Shown here: positions 26,674-34,455 of the stretch, piece by piece
How the letters are laid out: every line of letters begins with the position of its first letter
Numbering within the stretch: the first letter of the stretch is position 1
Assembly (NCBI RefSeq): GCF_050859025.1
Contig: NZ_CP138200.1
Location: 3,472,001-3,536,000 of the forward strand
Source of the DNA: Wukongibacter sp050859025
GTDB taxonomy: Bacteria; Bacillota; Clostridia; Peptostreptococcales; Caminicellaceae
Length of the DNA stretch: 64,000 nt
Direction of reading: 5' to 3'
The notes under the pieces: generated by a model
The model's database searches: none
The model's input: only the letters and a program-made list of their open reading frames with translations
Told to the model about the DNA's origin: nothing
Translations under genes and position numbers: made by a program

Positions 26674-26948
26674 AATCTCACACCCTTATTGATATTGACA
26701 TATCGGGGTTTCCTTTTATCTCTTAGACTCTCGTATTCTTCTACACTCAACAATCTTCTAGCAGCTTCTCTCCAATAAGGACTCTTTGGCAATAGACCTT
26801 TGCTAATAATATTTAGAAATTTATATATATCATTAAGCTTTCTAAAATGAGCATGATTCTTGTATTCTAGATCGGTATTAGCAACAACAAAACCTCGACT
26901 AGTTTCAAGTATTTTAAAAACGCCTTTAACGTCAATAACCTTAGCCAT
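26670..26948 (-). CDS. Hypothetical phage protein (92 aa)
   Basis: Starts at 26948 after an AAAGGGATGATG site. Mixed alpha/beta with YKFLNIISKGLLPKSPYWRE. The stop overlaps the start of the Cys-rich protein. It follows a hairpin-rich leader. Confidence 0.5.
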   Translation of the reverse strand: MAKVIDVKGVFKILETSRGFVVANTDLEYKNHAHFRKLNDIYKFLNIISKGLLPKSPYWREAARRLLSVEEYESLRDKRKPRYVNINKGVRL

Positions 26949-26989
26949 AACATCATCCCTTTATAGCTTAATATTTAATATATATATCT

Positions 26990-27082
26990 TCTTCCCCCGA
27001 TAGGGGGTAATACTCTTATATATATCCCTACGGGGATATAATATATATAATAAAAAAACACTTAGGAGACAAACCCTAAGTG
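26990..27082 (-). terminator. Hairpin-rich intergenic region with terminator
   Basis: The gap 26949-27224 has no ORF. CACTTAGG/CCTAAGTG (27059-27082) followed by seven Ts is an intrinsic terminator for the sigma-like gene upstream. Two further stems follow: TATATCCC/GGGGATATA near 27022-27041 and CCCCC/GGGGG near 26994-27007. The latter may be regulatory for the two genes downstream. Confidence 0.65.
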
Positions 27083-27224
27083 CTTAAGACTTTACTATAG
27101 CAGTTGTTGTGAACACGATCAATTCTCTCGTTGCTCGCTGCTAATTTTTCTATACTAATATCATACTACATATTTCAAAGAAAATCAGACCCAAAACAGC
27201 CCCATTTTGGACCCATTTTGATTT

Positions 27225-27746
27225 TTAAGCTATTTTTATCAAAGTATAGAATGGCTGTAATAATTCTACAAGTTTTTTCAATGCTTCACTTTTTATTTTT
27301 TTAAGGCCTGATTCTGTTATGTAATTCTGTTGTCTAAATTTTTCATTAAAATTTCTTTCAATTTCTCTCCAAAACATCTTTTCAAAGTATTTACTTTCAA
27401 CTATGAATCTTTCTTGTCTAGTTAATGCTCCTATGGCCTTCTCAATCTGCTTTATTTCCATTTGTAATGGGAAAATATTAGACTTATCCCTCTCAATAAA
27501 TTCCTTTAATCTCTCTTCTTTTTCTTCATCACTAATAGCATAATTTTCTACTGGGGATCCCATGCTGTATCCATTATTAAATTTCATTATCCAGCAATCA
27601 TTAGGTGCTGATGTTCTTGAAACAAATCTTACTTCGTCTAGATGGGCCAATGCATATTCCCATGCTTCAATTCTAGCTAAAGTAGTTTCTACCTTGGCTT
27701 TTTTACCTTTGTAATCTTTTAAAGCTCCCTCAATAACCTTAATCAT
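27225..27746 (-). CDS. Sigma-like/ArpU-type late transcription regulator
   Basis: A 173-residue protein. The C-terminal 70 residues (ALTRQERFIVESKYFEKMFW, then REIERNFN and ITESGLKKIKSEALKKL) look like region 4 of a sigma-70-type factor. The N-terminal part is a coiled coil. ArpU/RinA-type proteins with this layout switch on late genes of Gram-positive phages. It is encoded just ahead of terminase, where such activators lie. Terminator follows. Confidence 0.65.
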   Translation of the reverse strand: MIKVIEGALKDYKGKKAKVETTLARIEAWEYALAHLDEVRFVSRTSAPNDCWIMKFNNGYSMGSPVENYAISDEEKEERLKEFIERDKSNIFPLQMEIKQIEKAIGALTRQERFIVESKYFEKMFWREIERNFNEKFRQQNYITESGLKKIKSEALKKLVELLQPFYTLIKIA

Positions 27747-27912
27747 TATGCCCCCACCCTTTCTGTCTAATTCTCCTGTTCACCTTCTTATAACTATCGT
27801 GTTTCATGGCGTTCGTTATTGAAATATCCTTTTGCATCTGAAGCATATTTCTTGTAAGCTTGTACAATCTTTCTGTGCTCTCCCTCGATAACAAATCCCT
27901 CACTTTTGCCAT
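27739..27912 (-). CDS. Small basic protein (57 aa)
   Basis: ATG 27912 follows AGGGAGGGAAGAAAG, so the longer in-frame start at 28014, which crosses a terminator, is rejected. Product begins MAKVRDLLSRESTERLYK and is helical and basic. Overlaps the start of the sigma-like gene by eight bases; probably co-translated. Confidence 0.55.
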   Translation of the reverse strand: MAKVRDLLSRESTERLYKLTRNMLQMQKDISITNAMKHDSYKKVNRRIRQKGWGHND

Positions 27913-27936
27913 CTTTCTTCCCTCCCTAAAATAAAA

Positions 27937-27970
27937 GACACTACTAGTACAAATCTGTACCAATAGTGTC
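27937..27970 (-). terminator. Terminator-like hairpin
   Basis: GACACTA/TAGTGTC plus inner GTAC/GTAC pairing, followed by TTTTATTTT on the minus strand. It stands between the 56-residue and 57-residue genes and may separate early from late-control transcripts. Confidence 0.6.
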
Positions 27971-27991
27971 CGCTCTGTGTAGAGTAGGACT

Positions 27992-28162
27992 TCAATATGA
28001 TTTTCTTCTTTCACCTAATGTATAGTCCAGTTGTAGGGTACCTCTATGATTAGATATTTTAATGCTAAAAAAATCCAACTTTCTTTCTTCCTCTGCTTTA
28101 TTTATAACCGTCCCAATAAATTCTTGTATATCTTTTTCCAAGTTACATTTTTTATCTTCCAT
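27992..28162 (-). CDS. Small hypothetical protein (56 aa)
   Basis: ATG 28162 after AAAGGGGGCACAAT. The product begins MEDKKCNLEKDIQEFI, an acidic helix then strands. Unknown function. Confidence 0.5.
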   Translation of the reverse strand: MEDKKCNLEKDIQEFIGTVINKAEEERKLDFFSIKISNHRGTLQLDYTLGERRKSY

Positions 28163-28199
28163 ATTGTGCCCCCTTTACTTTCCTTTGCAAAGCATTTAG

Positions 28200-28475
28200 T
28201 TAACGACGGTTCTTTCTATCGTCTTTTCGAGCTTGTTTTAACTCTTTTGATATGTAATCTAGTACGTCAGGCATCATTCTACTATTCCATAGATACGGAT
28301 TGATGTCCTTATGTGTTTCTGCATTAGTAATCATAGTTAAAATACTGTATTGCAGGTCACTTAAATGTATGTGATGGTAGTAATCACTAAGTATCAATCG
28401 TTTTGCTCTATTCTGCAATTTTTTTAATTCTGAATTTAGTTCTTTATTCTCCTCTACTGAATATGCAGTAATCAT
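28200..28475 (-). CDS. Hypothetical phage protein (91 aa)
   Basis: ATG 28475 lies at good spacing from CGGAGGTGATAAG; longer in-frame starts lack one. Helical, with HIHLSDLQYSILTMITNAE in the middle and a basic end (KQARKDDRKNRR). Unknown function. Confidence 0.5.
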   Translation of the reverse strand: MITAYSVEENKELNSELKKLQNRAKRLILSDYYHHIHLSDLQYSILTMITNAETHKDINPYLWNSRMMPDVLDYISKELKQARKDDRKNRR

Positions 28476-28500
28476 CTTATCACCTCCGAATATTGTAAAT

Positions 28501-28680
28501 TTAGTTCTGGTCATTAACCGATTCTTCAACTAATTTTATTGCAAACAAACAACTTTCAAAAGCACTTTTCTTTCCAGTAAAGTAACGTTTGTCACTCTCA
28601 TACTTTTCAATATTTTTTTCAGCTTCTTCTATATGTTGATTTAATATTTGTTTCAATAACTCAAGTTGCTTTTCATTCAA
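28501..28680 (-). CDS. Small helical protein (59 aa), TTG start
   Basis: TTG 28680 follows GAGGGAGGGAATACAAA; no in-frame ATG is available nearby. Begins MNEKQLELLKQILNQHIEE and is a long charged helix. Part of the tightly packed early operon. Confidence 0.45.
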   Translation of the reverse strand: MNEKQLELLKQILNQHIEEAEKNIEKYESDKRYFTGKKSAFESCLFAIKLVEESVNDQN

Positions 28681-28720
28681 TTTGTATTCCCTCCCTCGTT
28701 AATCCATAAGTTAGCATATA

Positions 28721-28882
28721 CTAATACTCTTCTTTTCCCTCTTCTAAATGTTTAGCACAGTTTTTAACCTCATAGCAGGGCTTATAATACGCATTGCAAA
28801 ATCGAATTTCGTATCCTCTGGATAATGGCTTAACTAGTTCCCCATAAACACATTTTTCTCTGTATTCCTTATCTATACTCAC
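28721..28882 (-). CDS. Small Cys-containing protein (53 aa), GTG start
   Basis: GTG 28882 follows GGGGTGATAG. The product has four Cys spread as C-x(20)-C-x(7)-C-x(6)-C (KCVYGELV, FCNAYYKPCYEVKNC), possibly a zinc site. Unknown function. Confidence 0.45.
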   Translation of the reverse strand: MSIDKEYREKCVYGELVKPLSRGYEIRFCNAYYKPCYEVKNCAKHLEEGKEEY

Positions 28883-28893
28883 TCTATCACCCC

Positions 28894-29337
28894 TTATATA
28901 AACTCAACATCTGATATATAGTAATTTTCTATAACTACATCTGTAGAAGATAAAGGTAATAATGATTCTGCTGGCACTCCCTCTAAAGTCGAAATGCAAG
29001 CCTTAATTTTTACATCATTTATATCTATTTCACATTTTCCAAGATCAAAAGTTTCAAATTCTTCTTCAGCTAGTTTTTTAAATTCTTCTTTATCCTTAAA
29101 TTCTGATTTCAAACCATAAACAACGTCACTATCTTCACTCCACAATAGATTTTTACTCATAATTAATCCCCTTTCTTTTCTGGCTTTCTTTCCAAATGCT
29201 TTTTCATTACATTCTTCTTTATCACACACACAAGGTTCTATAGGGTACCCCATGCATCCACAATCTCTTGAATTGCAACAGTATTCTGGTTCATAATTTT
29301 CTACAATCGCTCCACAAATAACACATTTCCCTGCCAC
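28894..29337 (-). CDS. Cys-rich protein fused to a second domain (147 aa)
   Basis: Residues 1-45 hold about ten Cys (KCVICGAIV, YCCNSRDCGCMG, PCVCDKEECNEK), a pattern that in other phages ends the protein near residue 50. Here the frame continues into MSKNLLWSEDSDVVYGL and an 88-residue acidic domain. That internal ATG (29160) has its own AAAGGGGAT ribosome site. So this is either a gene fusion or a gene with two products. Function of both parts unknown. Confidence 0.55.
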   Translation of the reverse strand: MAGKCVICGAIVENYEPEYCCNSRDCGCMGYPIEPCVCDKEECNEKAFGKKARKERGLIMSKNLLWSEDSDVVYGLKSEFKDKEEFKKLAEEEFETFDLGKCEIDINDVKIKACISTLEGVPAESLLPLSSTDVVIENYYISDVEFI

Positions 29338-29359
29338 CTATACCACCTCCGCAAAGTCC

Positions 29360-29497
29360 TCAGTTAGCATTCTTTAGACTGTTTTCTATCTGCTCCATAT
29401 CTATTTGATTTTCTAATGTCCTATCATTATTATCTTCTAGAGTTTTTATGCCTATATTGCATCTTTCTTTCAATGTCTCCCATGCCATCATAATCAT
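29360..29497 (-). CDS. Small protein overlapping its neighbour (45 aa)
   Basis: A frame from ATG 29497 (AGAGAGGTATATC ahead) to TGA 29360, overlapping the end of the 53-residue gene by 68 bases in another frame. It begins MIMMAWETLKERCNIG and is acidic. Overlap and weak ribosome site make it uncertain. Confidence 0.35.
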   Translation of the reverse strand: MIMMAWETLKERCNIGIKTLEDNNDRTLENQIDMEQIENSLKNAN

Positions 29498-29591
29498 TAA
29501 GATATACCTCTCTATCCTTGATTACCGTCATGTTATATAAATACTCATAATTGCCTTGTATATCTTCCTTTACCAATTTTCTAAACTTCAT
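29430..29591 (-). CDS. Small protein (53 aa)
   Basis: ATG 29591 after GGGGTGAT. Begins MKFRKLVKEDIQGNYEY and is basic at the end (RKMQYRHKNSRR). Unknown function. Confidence 0.45.
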   Translation of the reverse strand: MKFRKLVKEDIQGNYEYLYNMTVIKDREVYLNDYDGMGDIERKMQYRHKNSRR

Positions 29592-29657
29592 ATCACCCCT
29601 CACTTTCTAAATCTCTATATGATATAATAAATTAATCAAATTTTAGGAGTGCATTTT

Positions 29658-29771
29658 ATGCCAATACCTGTTTTCATTGCAATCATAGGTGCGTTTCTTT
29701 GTATATTGCCTATTATCCTAAGAAAAAAACAATCGGTAGAAATAGTTACTAACTCTTATTTTAGTTCTTAA
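29658..29771 (+). CDS. Single-membrane-span small peptide (37 aa)
   Basis: The only rightward gene in the early operon. ATG 29658 follows TTAGGAGTGCATTTT, with TATAAT at 29623-29628. Residues 3-21 are one hydrophobic helix (PVFIAIIGAFLCILPIIL), followed by RKK and a polar tail. Size and shape are like type I toxins or small membrane effectors. It ends convergent with, and 11 bases into, the next small membrane gene. Confidence 0.45.
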   Translation: MPIPVFIAIIGAFLCILPIILRKKQSVEIVTNSYFSS

Positions 29772-29901
29772 TAAATATTGCAGCACATAGAAAGTATAAA
29801 AATGCTATTAAAAAATCTGGTGGATTAAATGCATCGAATAAAACTAAAACACCAAGCAATATATAAATACCTGCACTTATGTATAAAAATTTATTCTCCA
29901 T
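29761..29901 (-). CDS. Two-span small membrane protein (46 aa)
   Basis: ATG 29901 after AAGGATGAGCTAT. Two hydrophobic helices (YISAGIYILLGVLVLF and FLIAFLYFLCAAIFI) separated by DAFNPPD. Its 3' end overlaps that of the rightward peptide gene by 11 bases. Unknown function. Confidence 0.5.
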   Translation of the reverse strand: MENKFLYISAGIYILLGVLVLFDAFNPPDFLIAFLYFLCAAIFIKN

Positions 29902-29924
29902 ATAGCTCATCCTTAATATCTTAT

Positions 29925-30119
29925 TTAATCCCAATCAACATAGTCTATTTCTATAGTATTATTGCACTCTGGACACTCAAATTTTGAATACCGCCAGTCG
30001 CAAACTTCTCCTATTTCACTACAAAAATATTGATATTGTATTACTATTTCTTCCTCACAATGAGGACAATCAAATTCTACTGAGACTGGTTCCTTTATAA
30101 CTCTTATATCAACCTTCAT
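29925..30119 (-). CDS. Zinc-ribbon protein (64 aa)
   Basis: Two CxxC knuckles (FDCPHCEEE and FECPECNNT) 30 residues apart form a clear zinc ribbon. Acidic C-terminus. Probably a nucleic-acid or protein adaptor in phage replication; unknown target. Confidence 0.6.
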   Translation of the reverse strand: MKVDIRVIKEPVSVEFDCPHCEEEIVIQYQYFCSEIGEVCDWRYSKFECPECNNTIEIDYVDWD

Positions 30120-30134
30120 GATTTATTCCCCTTC

Positions 30135-30683
30135 CTACTGCTCTATAATCTCAATCACGTCTGCTAATACTTCTTCAATATGTCTATTCGCATCTACAAC
30201 ATAGTTGCAATCTATTACATTGAATTTACCTTCATCCCTCAATAATCTATTTATAGCTGTATCTTTTGTAAATTCTTTTTCTATGCGTTCATATCTTTTT
30301 ATTTCATCTGCCTTAATATAAATCCCCATAATATCAACTTCACCACTAAAATCCTTGTTTAAAAGCCTGTCTCGTAAATTTTTAACTCCTCGGGGGTCTA
30401 TAATATAAATAGATATACCTTTGTTTTTATACTGGCTTTCTAAAGCCCAATAGTGGTGTCCTTCGATGTATGTATAAGCTATCATATTCCCATCATATTC
30501 ATCATCTATTATCGCATTGGAATAATCTTCTTTTGTTACAAATATATGTCCCCATTCGTCCGGTTTTCTTGGTGGCCTTGTAGTGTAGCTCTTTATGATG
30601 TTGTATCCCTTTTTCTCTAATTCTTTTGCTATGGTAGTCTTGCCGGAGCCTGATTCTCCGACAAGGCAAACTATTCTATCCAA
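30135..30683 (-). CDS. Guanylate kinase-like P-loop kinase
   Basis: TTG 30683 follows GGAGGAAACAAA and overlaps the small gene upstream, so it is preferred over an ATG at 30719 within that gene. The 182-residue product has a Walker A LVGESGSGKTTIAKEL, the GMP-binding SYTTRPPRKPDEWGHIF motif, and YIEGHHYWAL, as in guanylate kinases. It could supply nucleotides during replication. GMP-binding residues look intact, but activity is inferred. Confidence 0.7.
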   Translation of the reverse strand: MDRIVCLVGESGSGKTTIAKELEKKGYNIIKSYTTRPPRKPDEWGHIFVTKEDYSNAIIDDEYDGNMIAYTYIEGHHYWALESQYKNKGISIYIIDPRGVKNLRDRLLNKDFSGEVDIMGIYIKADEIKRYERIEKEFTKDTAINRLLRDEGKFNVIDCNYVVDANRHIEEVLADVIEIIEQ

Positions 30684-30804
30684 TTTGTTTCCTCCTTTCA
30701 ATCCAAGCTCCGCAGCCACCTTTATCCAATCCTCGCTTGTTACCTATTTCGCATCCTTTATTGTTCTTAAGCTCACATGTTATACATTCTTTTTTCTTAG
30801 CCAT
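30676..30804 (-). CDS. Small Cys-containing protein (42 aa)
   Basis: ATG 30804 overlaps the stop of the upstream gene. Contains ECITCELK, KGCEIGNKRG and GGCGAWIERR, four Cys likely to bind zinc. The final codons contain the ribosome site and TTG of the kinase gene, indicating coupling. Confidence 0.55.
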   Translation of the reverse strand: MAKKKECITCELKNNKGCEIGNKRGLDKGGCGAWIERRKQIG

Positions 30805-31366
30805 TTTCTACCTCCCAAGCTATAGGCATAAATATTGTTTCGCCTTTTAATCTATCTTTGCAATAAACAAATACTCCTTTGCCTAAATCTCCGAACAGTC
30901 CTCCAACATTCCAATCGCATATTTTACCTTTACTCATTTCTAACCCACTATTGCATTTATATGGACTTGTTGAAACTCCACCGCATGAAGGACACCTAAA
31001 CTTCTTTTCATCTAGACTATTTAGCATATCTTCAATAGTTTCAAATACTCTTACTTTATCGCCTTTTATTTCTGGCTGGTTACATTCTTGATAATAACTC
31101 ATGTACCAATAATTCCGATTTTCTTCCCAAGAACTTAATACTTCTTCCCAATCTACTCCTAGCTTTTCTCCATATTGTTTAGCTCTATCTATTACCCATT
31201 TAAACTTGTCGCAATAATTATGAAAACAAGATTTATATCCTTCTTCGCCATATTTTCCAATTCTAGCACCTTCTATATTGCAACCGCCCTCATTGAAGCA
31301 GCCACACCCATCATTATCATTACAATCTTTCATTACAGCTTTCTTTAAACTTTTATAACCATTCAT
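30797..31366 (-). CDS. Cys-rich phage protein (189 aa)
   Basis: Contains an N-terminal Cys cluster (DGCGCFNEGGCNIEG) and a zinc-ribbon-like FRCPSCGGVSTSPYKC region. The C-terminus (GDLGKGVFVYCKDRLKGETI) matches a segment I know from several clostridial phage proteins without function. Possibly nucleic-acid binding. Confidence 0.55.
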   Translation of the reverse strand: MNGYKSLKKAVMKDCNDNDGCGCFNEGGCNIEGARIGKYGEEGYKSCFHNYCDKFKWVIDRAKQYGEKLGVDWEEVLSSWEENRNYWYMSYYQECNQPEIKGDKVRVFETIEDMLNSLDEKKFRCPSCGGVSTSPYKCNSGLEMSKGKICDWNVGGLFGDLGKGVFVYCKDRLKGETIFMPIAWEVENG

Positions 31367-31405
31367 GGTTATTCCCCTTTCATCCGTTAATATTCTACTT
31401 TGCTA

Positions 31406-32209
31406 CTAATTCCATCTTATCGGCAACACTGCAACCCAAATATTCTTTTGCTTAAATGCTACCGCATCAAGTTCTTTCCCAGATAAAACTTCTATATCAT
31501 CATATTTATTTAGGAGTAACATAGCTGTAGAAAAAAACATTTTATTGAGATAGATTTTTGTATTATCAAATTTTATGCTTAAGGTATCTTCATTTTCAGA
31601 TACAGTCATTGATAATATATCTTTTTTCTTTAATATTTTTGATTTTGTTGAACCAGATGTTACATTTGCTCTCATTTCATAAAATCTATCTTTGAAATGA
31701 CTTACCGATTCATTAGCTTTATCAAGTGGTAAAGAGTTAATGATAAATCTACTCTTTTTATTATCAAGTTTTATGGAATTAACTGTATTTTCTCTATCCC
31801 CAACATTTTCAGTATCTATAAATGTTGCTATGTATCCATTACAGCCTATCACTTCCGTATCGGTTACATAAACGCTGCTCAAAGCAATGTTAGGGCATTC
31901 CTGAAATTTAAAGTTATTAGTAAATAAACTTGCAAGAATAATTTGCTTATCTAATTCACTTTCTGGAAATAGATTGCTGTATTTGCCACTACACACTTCT
32001 AAATGCAATAAATCATGCTCTAGTTTGTTTTTTTCTTCAGTGCAGCCATTTTCTAACTCCAATATTTCATTTTCCTTTTCTGCAATTTCTTCCTGTAGGT
32101 AATCTATATCCCATCTTAGCATTGTAATTTTTTCGTTAATTTCTTTTTCATTATCTGCATTAAAATTTTTAAGTTTCTCTTTAATTTCAGTTATTTTTTT
32201 ATTGAACAT
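31406..32209 (-). CDS. Coiled-coil protein with possible mini sliding-clamp domain
   Basis: A 267-residue protein. Residues 1-75 are a coiled coil. Residues 80-267 look like clamp subdomains: TDTEVIGCNGYIATFIDTE resembles the DNA-polymerase clamp motif 'atDg.rla', and the C-terminal block LNKYDDIEVLSGKELDAVAF ending VAVLPIRWN resembles the last clamp strand that ends in 'vMPMRL'. This is a resemblance only; a full clamp has three domains and this would have fewer. Lies among replication genes. Confidence 0.4.
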   Translation of the reverse strand: MFNKKITEIKEKLKNFNADNEKEINEKITMLRWDIDYLQEEIAEKENEILELENGCTEEKNKLEHDLLHLEVCSGKYSNLFPESELDKQIILASLFTNNFKFQECPNIALSSVYVTDTEVIGCNGYIATFIDTENVGDRENTVNSIKLDNKKSRFIINSLPLDKANESVSHFKDRFYEMRANVTSGSTKSKILKKKDILSMTVSENEDTLSIKFDNTKIYLNKMFFSTAMLLLNKYDDIEVLSGKELDAVAFKQKNIWVAVLPIRWN

Positions 32210-32247
32210 TTTAAAACCTCCTATCCTCCATTAAGTAGCACTTTAGC

Positions 32248-33132
32248 TTATATCGCTTTCTTGTAATCCTCAAACTTGTTGCAACTCCTAAAGATAATTC
32301 TATTGTTTACCCATCTTTGTAAATGCCTTGTTTCCTTAGGAGCATTGTCTCTGTCGTAGATCATTACATAAGGGTTATATCCTAAATCCTTAAGTTTATA
32401 TACCCTGTGCAAATCTTCCTCGTGTGTAGTATCAAAATTAGTTAGTATGTATACCCCAAGTTTTCTATAATTCAAGTTTGTCTTTTTCTTAAAATTCTCT
32501 AAGTTCTTAATTATTACTTTGCTATCCTTCATGTGGTCCCAAGCGAAGTGAATCATCTTGATTTTTAACTTCTGAACTTTTGCAATGACTTCATCATCTA
32601 GTAGCCTTACGTCTAACCCTTGCGTAAAATCAATCCATGCTTTACTTTTTATTAGTTGGTCTAATAGTTCGATTCTATCGTTACAGGCTAGTAAATTAGG
32701 ATCTAATAATTTTATTTCTTTTTGATCTTTCCAAAACTGATTTAAGTCAGCTACCTTTTTACTGCATTTGCCTTCCTTTGCACTTACTATGCAAAATTCG
32801 CATCCTCTAGGGCATCCCCGAGTTAAAAATCCATATGCAGTATTTTTAATGTTATATAAACTATAATCTGGATAACAATTCTCTATTTCGCTAGGTAATT
32901 TATTCTCATGATCGTATCCGGTTCCACCTTTTATAATCTGGTCTGCTTTAATGCAAGTATTAAAGTCCGGAGTAAAGTCAAATACTTTGGATTGATATAC
33001 TATGTCGTATTCTCCAAGCAAAGGATTTACCCATTCAACATAATCTCCTTTATCCGTATGAAAAGTTGATATTTTCATCGGAACTAGATTTGGAAAGTTG
33101 TGACCATCTACATCAATTAATCCTATTCTCAT
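32248..33132 (-). CDS. Radical SAM protein of phage type
   Basis: A 294-residue protein with the CxxxCxxC iron-sulphur motif (TRGCPRGCEFCIVSAKEG, about 110) and the later DFTQGLDVRLLDDEVI and KMIHFAWDH strands of the radical SAM barrel. The N-terminal 100 residues (MRIGLIDVDGHNFPNLVP) resemble a B12-binding-like half but lack a clear cobalamin His motif. Substrate unknown; such proteins recur in clostridial phages. Confidence 0.75.
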   Translation of the reverse strand: MRIGLIDVDGHNFPNLVPMKISTFHTDKGDYVEWVNPLLGEYDIVYQSKVFDFTPDFNTCIKADQIIKGGTGYDHENKLPSEIENCYPDYSLYNIKNTAYGFLTRGCPRGCEFCIVSAKEGKCSKKVADLNQFWKDQKEIKLLDPNLLACNDRIELLDQLIKSKAWIDFTQGLDVRLLDDEVIAKVQKLKIKMIHFAWDHMKDSKVIIKNLENFKKKTNLNYRKLGVYILTNFDTTHEEDLHRVYKLKDLGYNPYVMIYDRDNAPKETRHLQRWVNNRIIFRSCNKFEDYKKAI

Positions 33133-33170
33133 ATTTCACCTTCTTTCGACCGGATGCGCTAAATACAACT

Positions 33171-33371
33171 TTAGCTCGCATGTTTAATTTCTTCGTAATA
33201 GTAAGCTATTGCTTTCCTATCACAAGATACATTTAGTTTTTTATAAATCTTTTGCAAATGTCTTTTTACTGTGTAATACGATATATACATTTCTTGTGCT
33301 ATTTCAATATTTTCATAACCTTGTGCTAATAATTCTAAAACCTGCATTTCAATTGCTGTTAATTTCTTCAT
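33171..33371 (-). CDS. LuxR/GerE-type DNA-binding protein (66 aa)
   Basis: ATG 33371 follows AGGGTGAGTATC. It consists of little more than a GerE helix-turn-helix: LTAIEMQVLELLAQGYENIE, then YISYYTVKRHLQKIYKKLN. A stand-alone DNA-binding domain with no sensor part, so probably a phage transcription regulator. Confidence 0.75.
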   Translation of the reverse strand: MKKLTAIEMQVLELLAQGYENIEIAQEMYISYYTVKRHLQKIYKKLNVSCDRKAIAYYYEEIKHAS

Positions 33372-33376
33372 GATAC

Positions 33377-33640
33377 TCACCCTATATTACTCTTCCGTCC
33401 AATTAAAAGTTCATTTGCTTTAAATTCTTCAATCCTAATCTTTCTTTTGGATCTGAATTGGATAAAACATCTATTCCCTTGATGAGTATAATATGAACCT
33501 CTTTCTCCTGTGTCCTTAACTCTTATCCTCTTAAGACATTTTCTGCAAAATATATTTCCATCTATTACTATGAGCATTGATGATTTAGGAGTTCTTCCAC
33601 AAATGCCGCACCTTATAGAACCATAACCTTTTCTTTTCAT
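33377..33640 (-). CDS. Zinc-finger protein (87 aa)
   Basis: RCGICGR and FCRKCLKR form a four-Cys zinc site. The rest is basic (FRSKRKIRIEEF). Likely nucleic-acid binding; unknown role. Confidence 0.55.
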   Translation of the reverse strand: MKRKGYGSIRCGICGRTPKSSMLIVIDGNIFCRKCLKRIRVKDTGERGSYYTHQGNRCFIQFRSKRKIRIEEFKANELLIGRKSNIG

Positions 33641-33674
33641 CCGCTCACTTCCTTTTTTAAAATTTTTTACTTAA

Positions 33675-33935
33675 TCAACTTACTTTCTTAATCTGAATTT
33701 CTTCAGTTATCACATCCACTTTTAAAAAACTCGTTCGTGATATTCCTGTATCAATACGGAAGAATGGACTTTCTTCCCTATTTGAAATCACCCGGCCTCT
33801 TGTTTCTCTTTTTCCCCATCTGCCTTTTTCTTTATGTTTAATAATTACTTCGTCCCCAATATCTAAGTCAACCTTTATCTCCTCTTTCTTAAGCAATTTT
33901 GATTTTTCTGGCGTAGCTCTAAAACGCTTAGACAT
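33675..33935 (-). CDS. Hypothetical basic protein (86 aa)
   Basis: Begins MSKRFRATPEKSKLLKKEE, then a beta-rich SH3-like core (DIGDEVIIKHKEKGRWGKRE). Its ATG at 33935 overlaps the end of recU by eight bases. Unknown function. Confidence 0.5.
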   Translation of the reverse strand: MSKRFRATPEKSKLLKKEEIKVDLDIGDEVIIKHKEKGRWGKRETRGRVISNREESPFFRIDTGISRTSFLKVDVITEEIQIKKVS

Positions 33936-34455
33936 CTAACTCCCCCCTTTTTAAGGCTTTTAAGTAATCCAATACTATACCCTTTCTACTCTTAACTTCT
34001 TCCATGACCTCCACCGGTATATAATTGTAACCCCTTTTTCTTTTATTCCTTTGCCATAAATCCCAAAACTGTACAACTGTTAACCCATCTATGTAAAATC
34101 TCTTGTTTAAGGGAACTATATAGCACAGAATGAATGCTACTTCGCCAACTTCAAGGGCATTTTTTATGTATTCTATTTGATGTGGTTCAATGTTCTTGAG
34201 TGGTAATCCCTTTGTTTCTAATGTTTCCTTGCAGTCAAAACTAATTGAAATACCTTTCTTGACTGTCCCTCGAAAATCTAGAGTAGACTTGCCTTCTGGA
34301 AATGCTGAGACAATCTTTTTCCCATTCCTAATCACTTTCCAAGGTGTTGAAATTTTCTGTATCAAGGCTATCCCACGATTTAGGTATCCTTCGTTGGCCC
34401 TAATAACTTCCTTTTCAAACATCATGCCTTTGTTAGCCATTTGTCTATTTTTCAT
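33928..34455 (-). CDS. recU: RecU-type Holliday junction resolvase
   Basis: A 175-residue protein with the RecU landmarks: NKGMMFEKEVIRANEGYLNR, then IQKISTPWKV, the catalytic STLDFRGTVKKGISISFDCK (Asp, Asp/Glu-x-Lys) and KGLPLKNIEPHQIEYI. It cuts four-way junctions made during phage recombination and before packaging. Its ATG overlaps the stop of the small membrane gene upstream. Confidence 0.88.
   Translation of the reverse strand: MKNRQMANKGMMFEKEVIRANEGYLNRGIALIQKISTPWKVIRNGKKIVSAFPEGKSTLDFRGTVKKGISISFDCKETLETKGLPLKNIEPHQIEYIKNALEVGEVAFILCYIVPLNKRFYIDGLTVVQFWDLWQRNKRKRGYNYIPVEVMEEVKSRKGIVLDYLKALKRGELDV

Noticed and set aside
27739..28014. A 91-codon version of the gene ending at 27739
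   Set aside because: It would cross a terminator hairpin; the internal ATG 27912 has a much better ribosome site.
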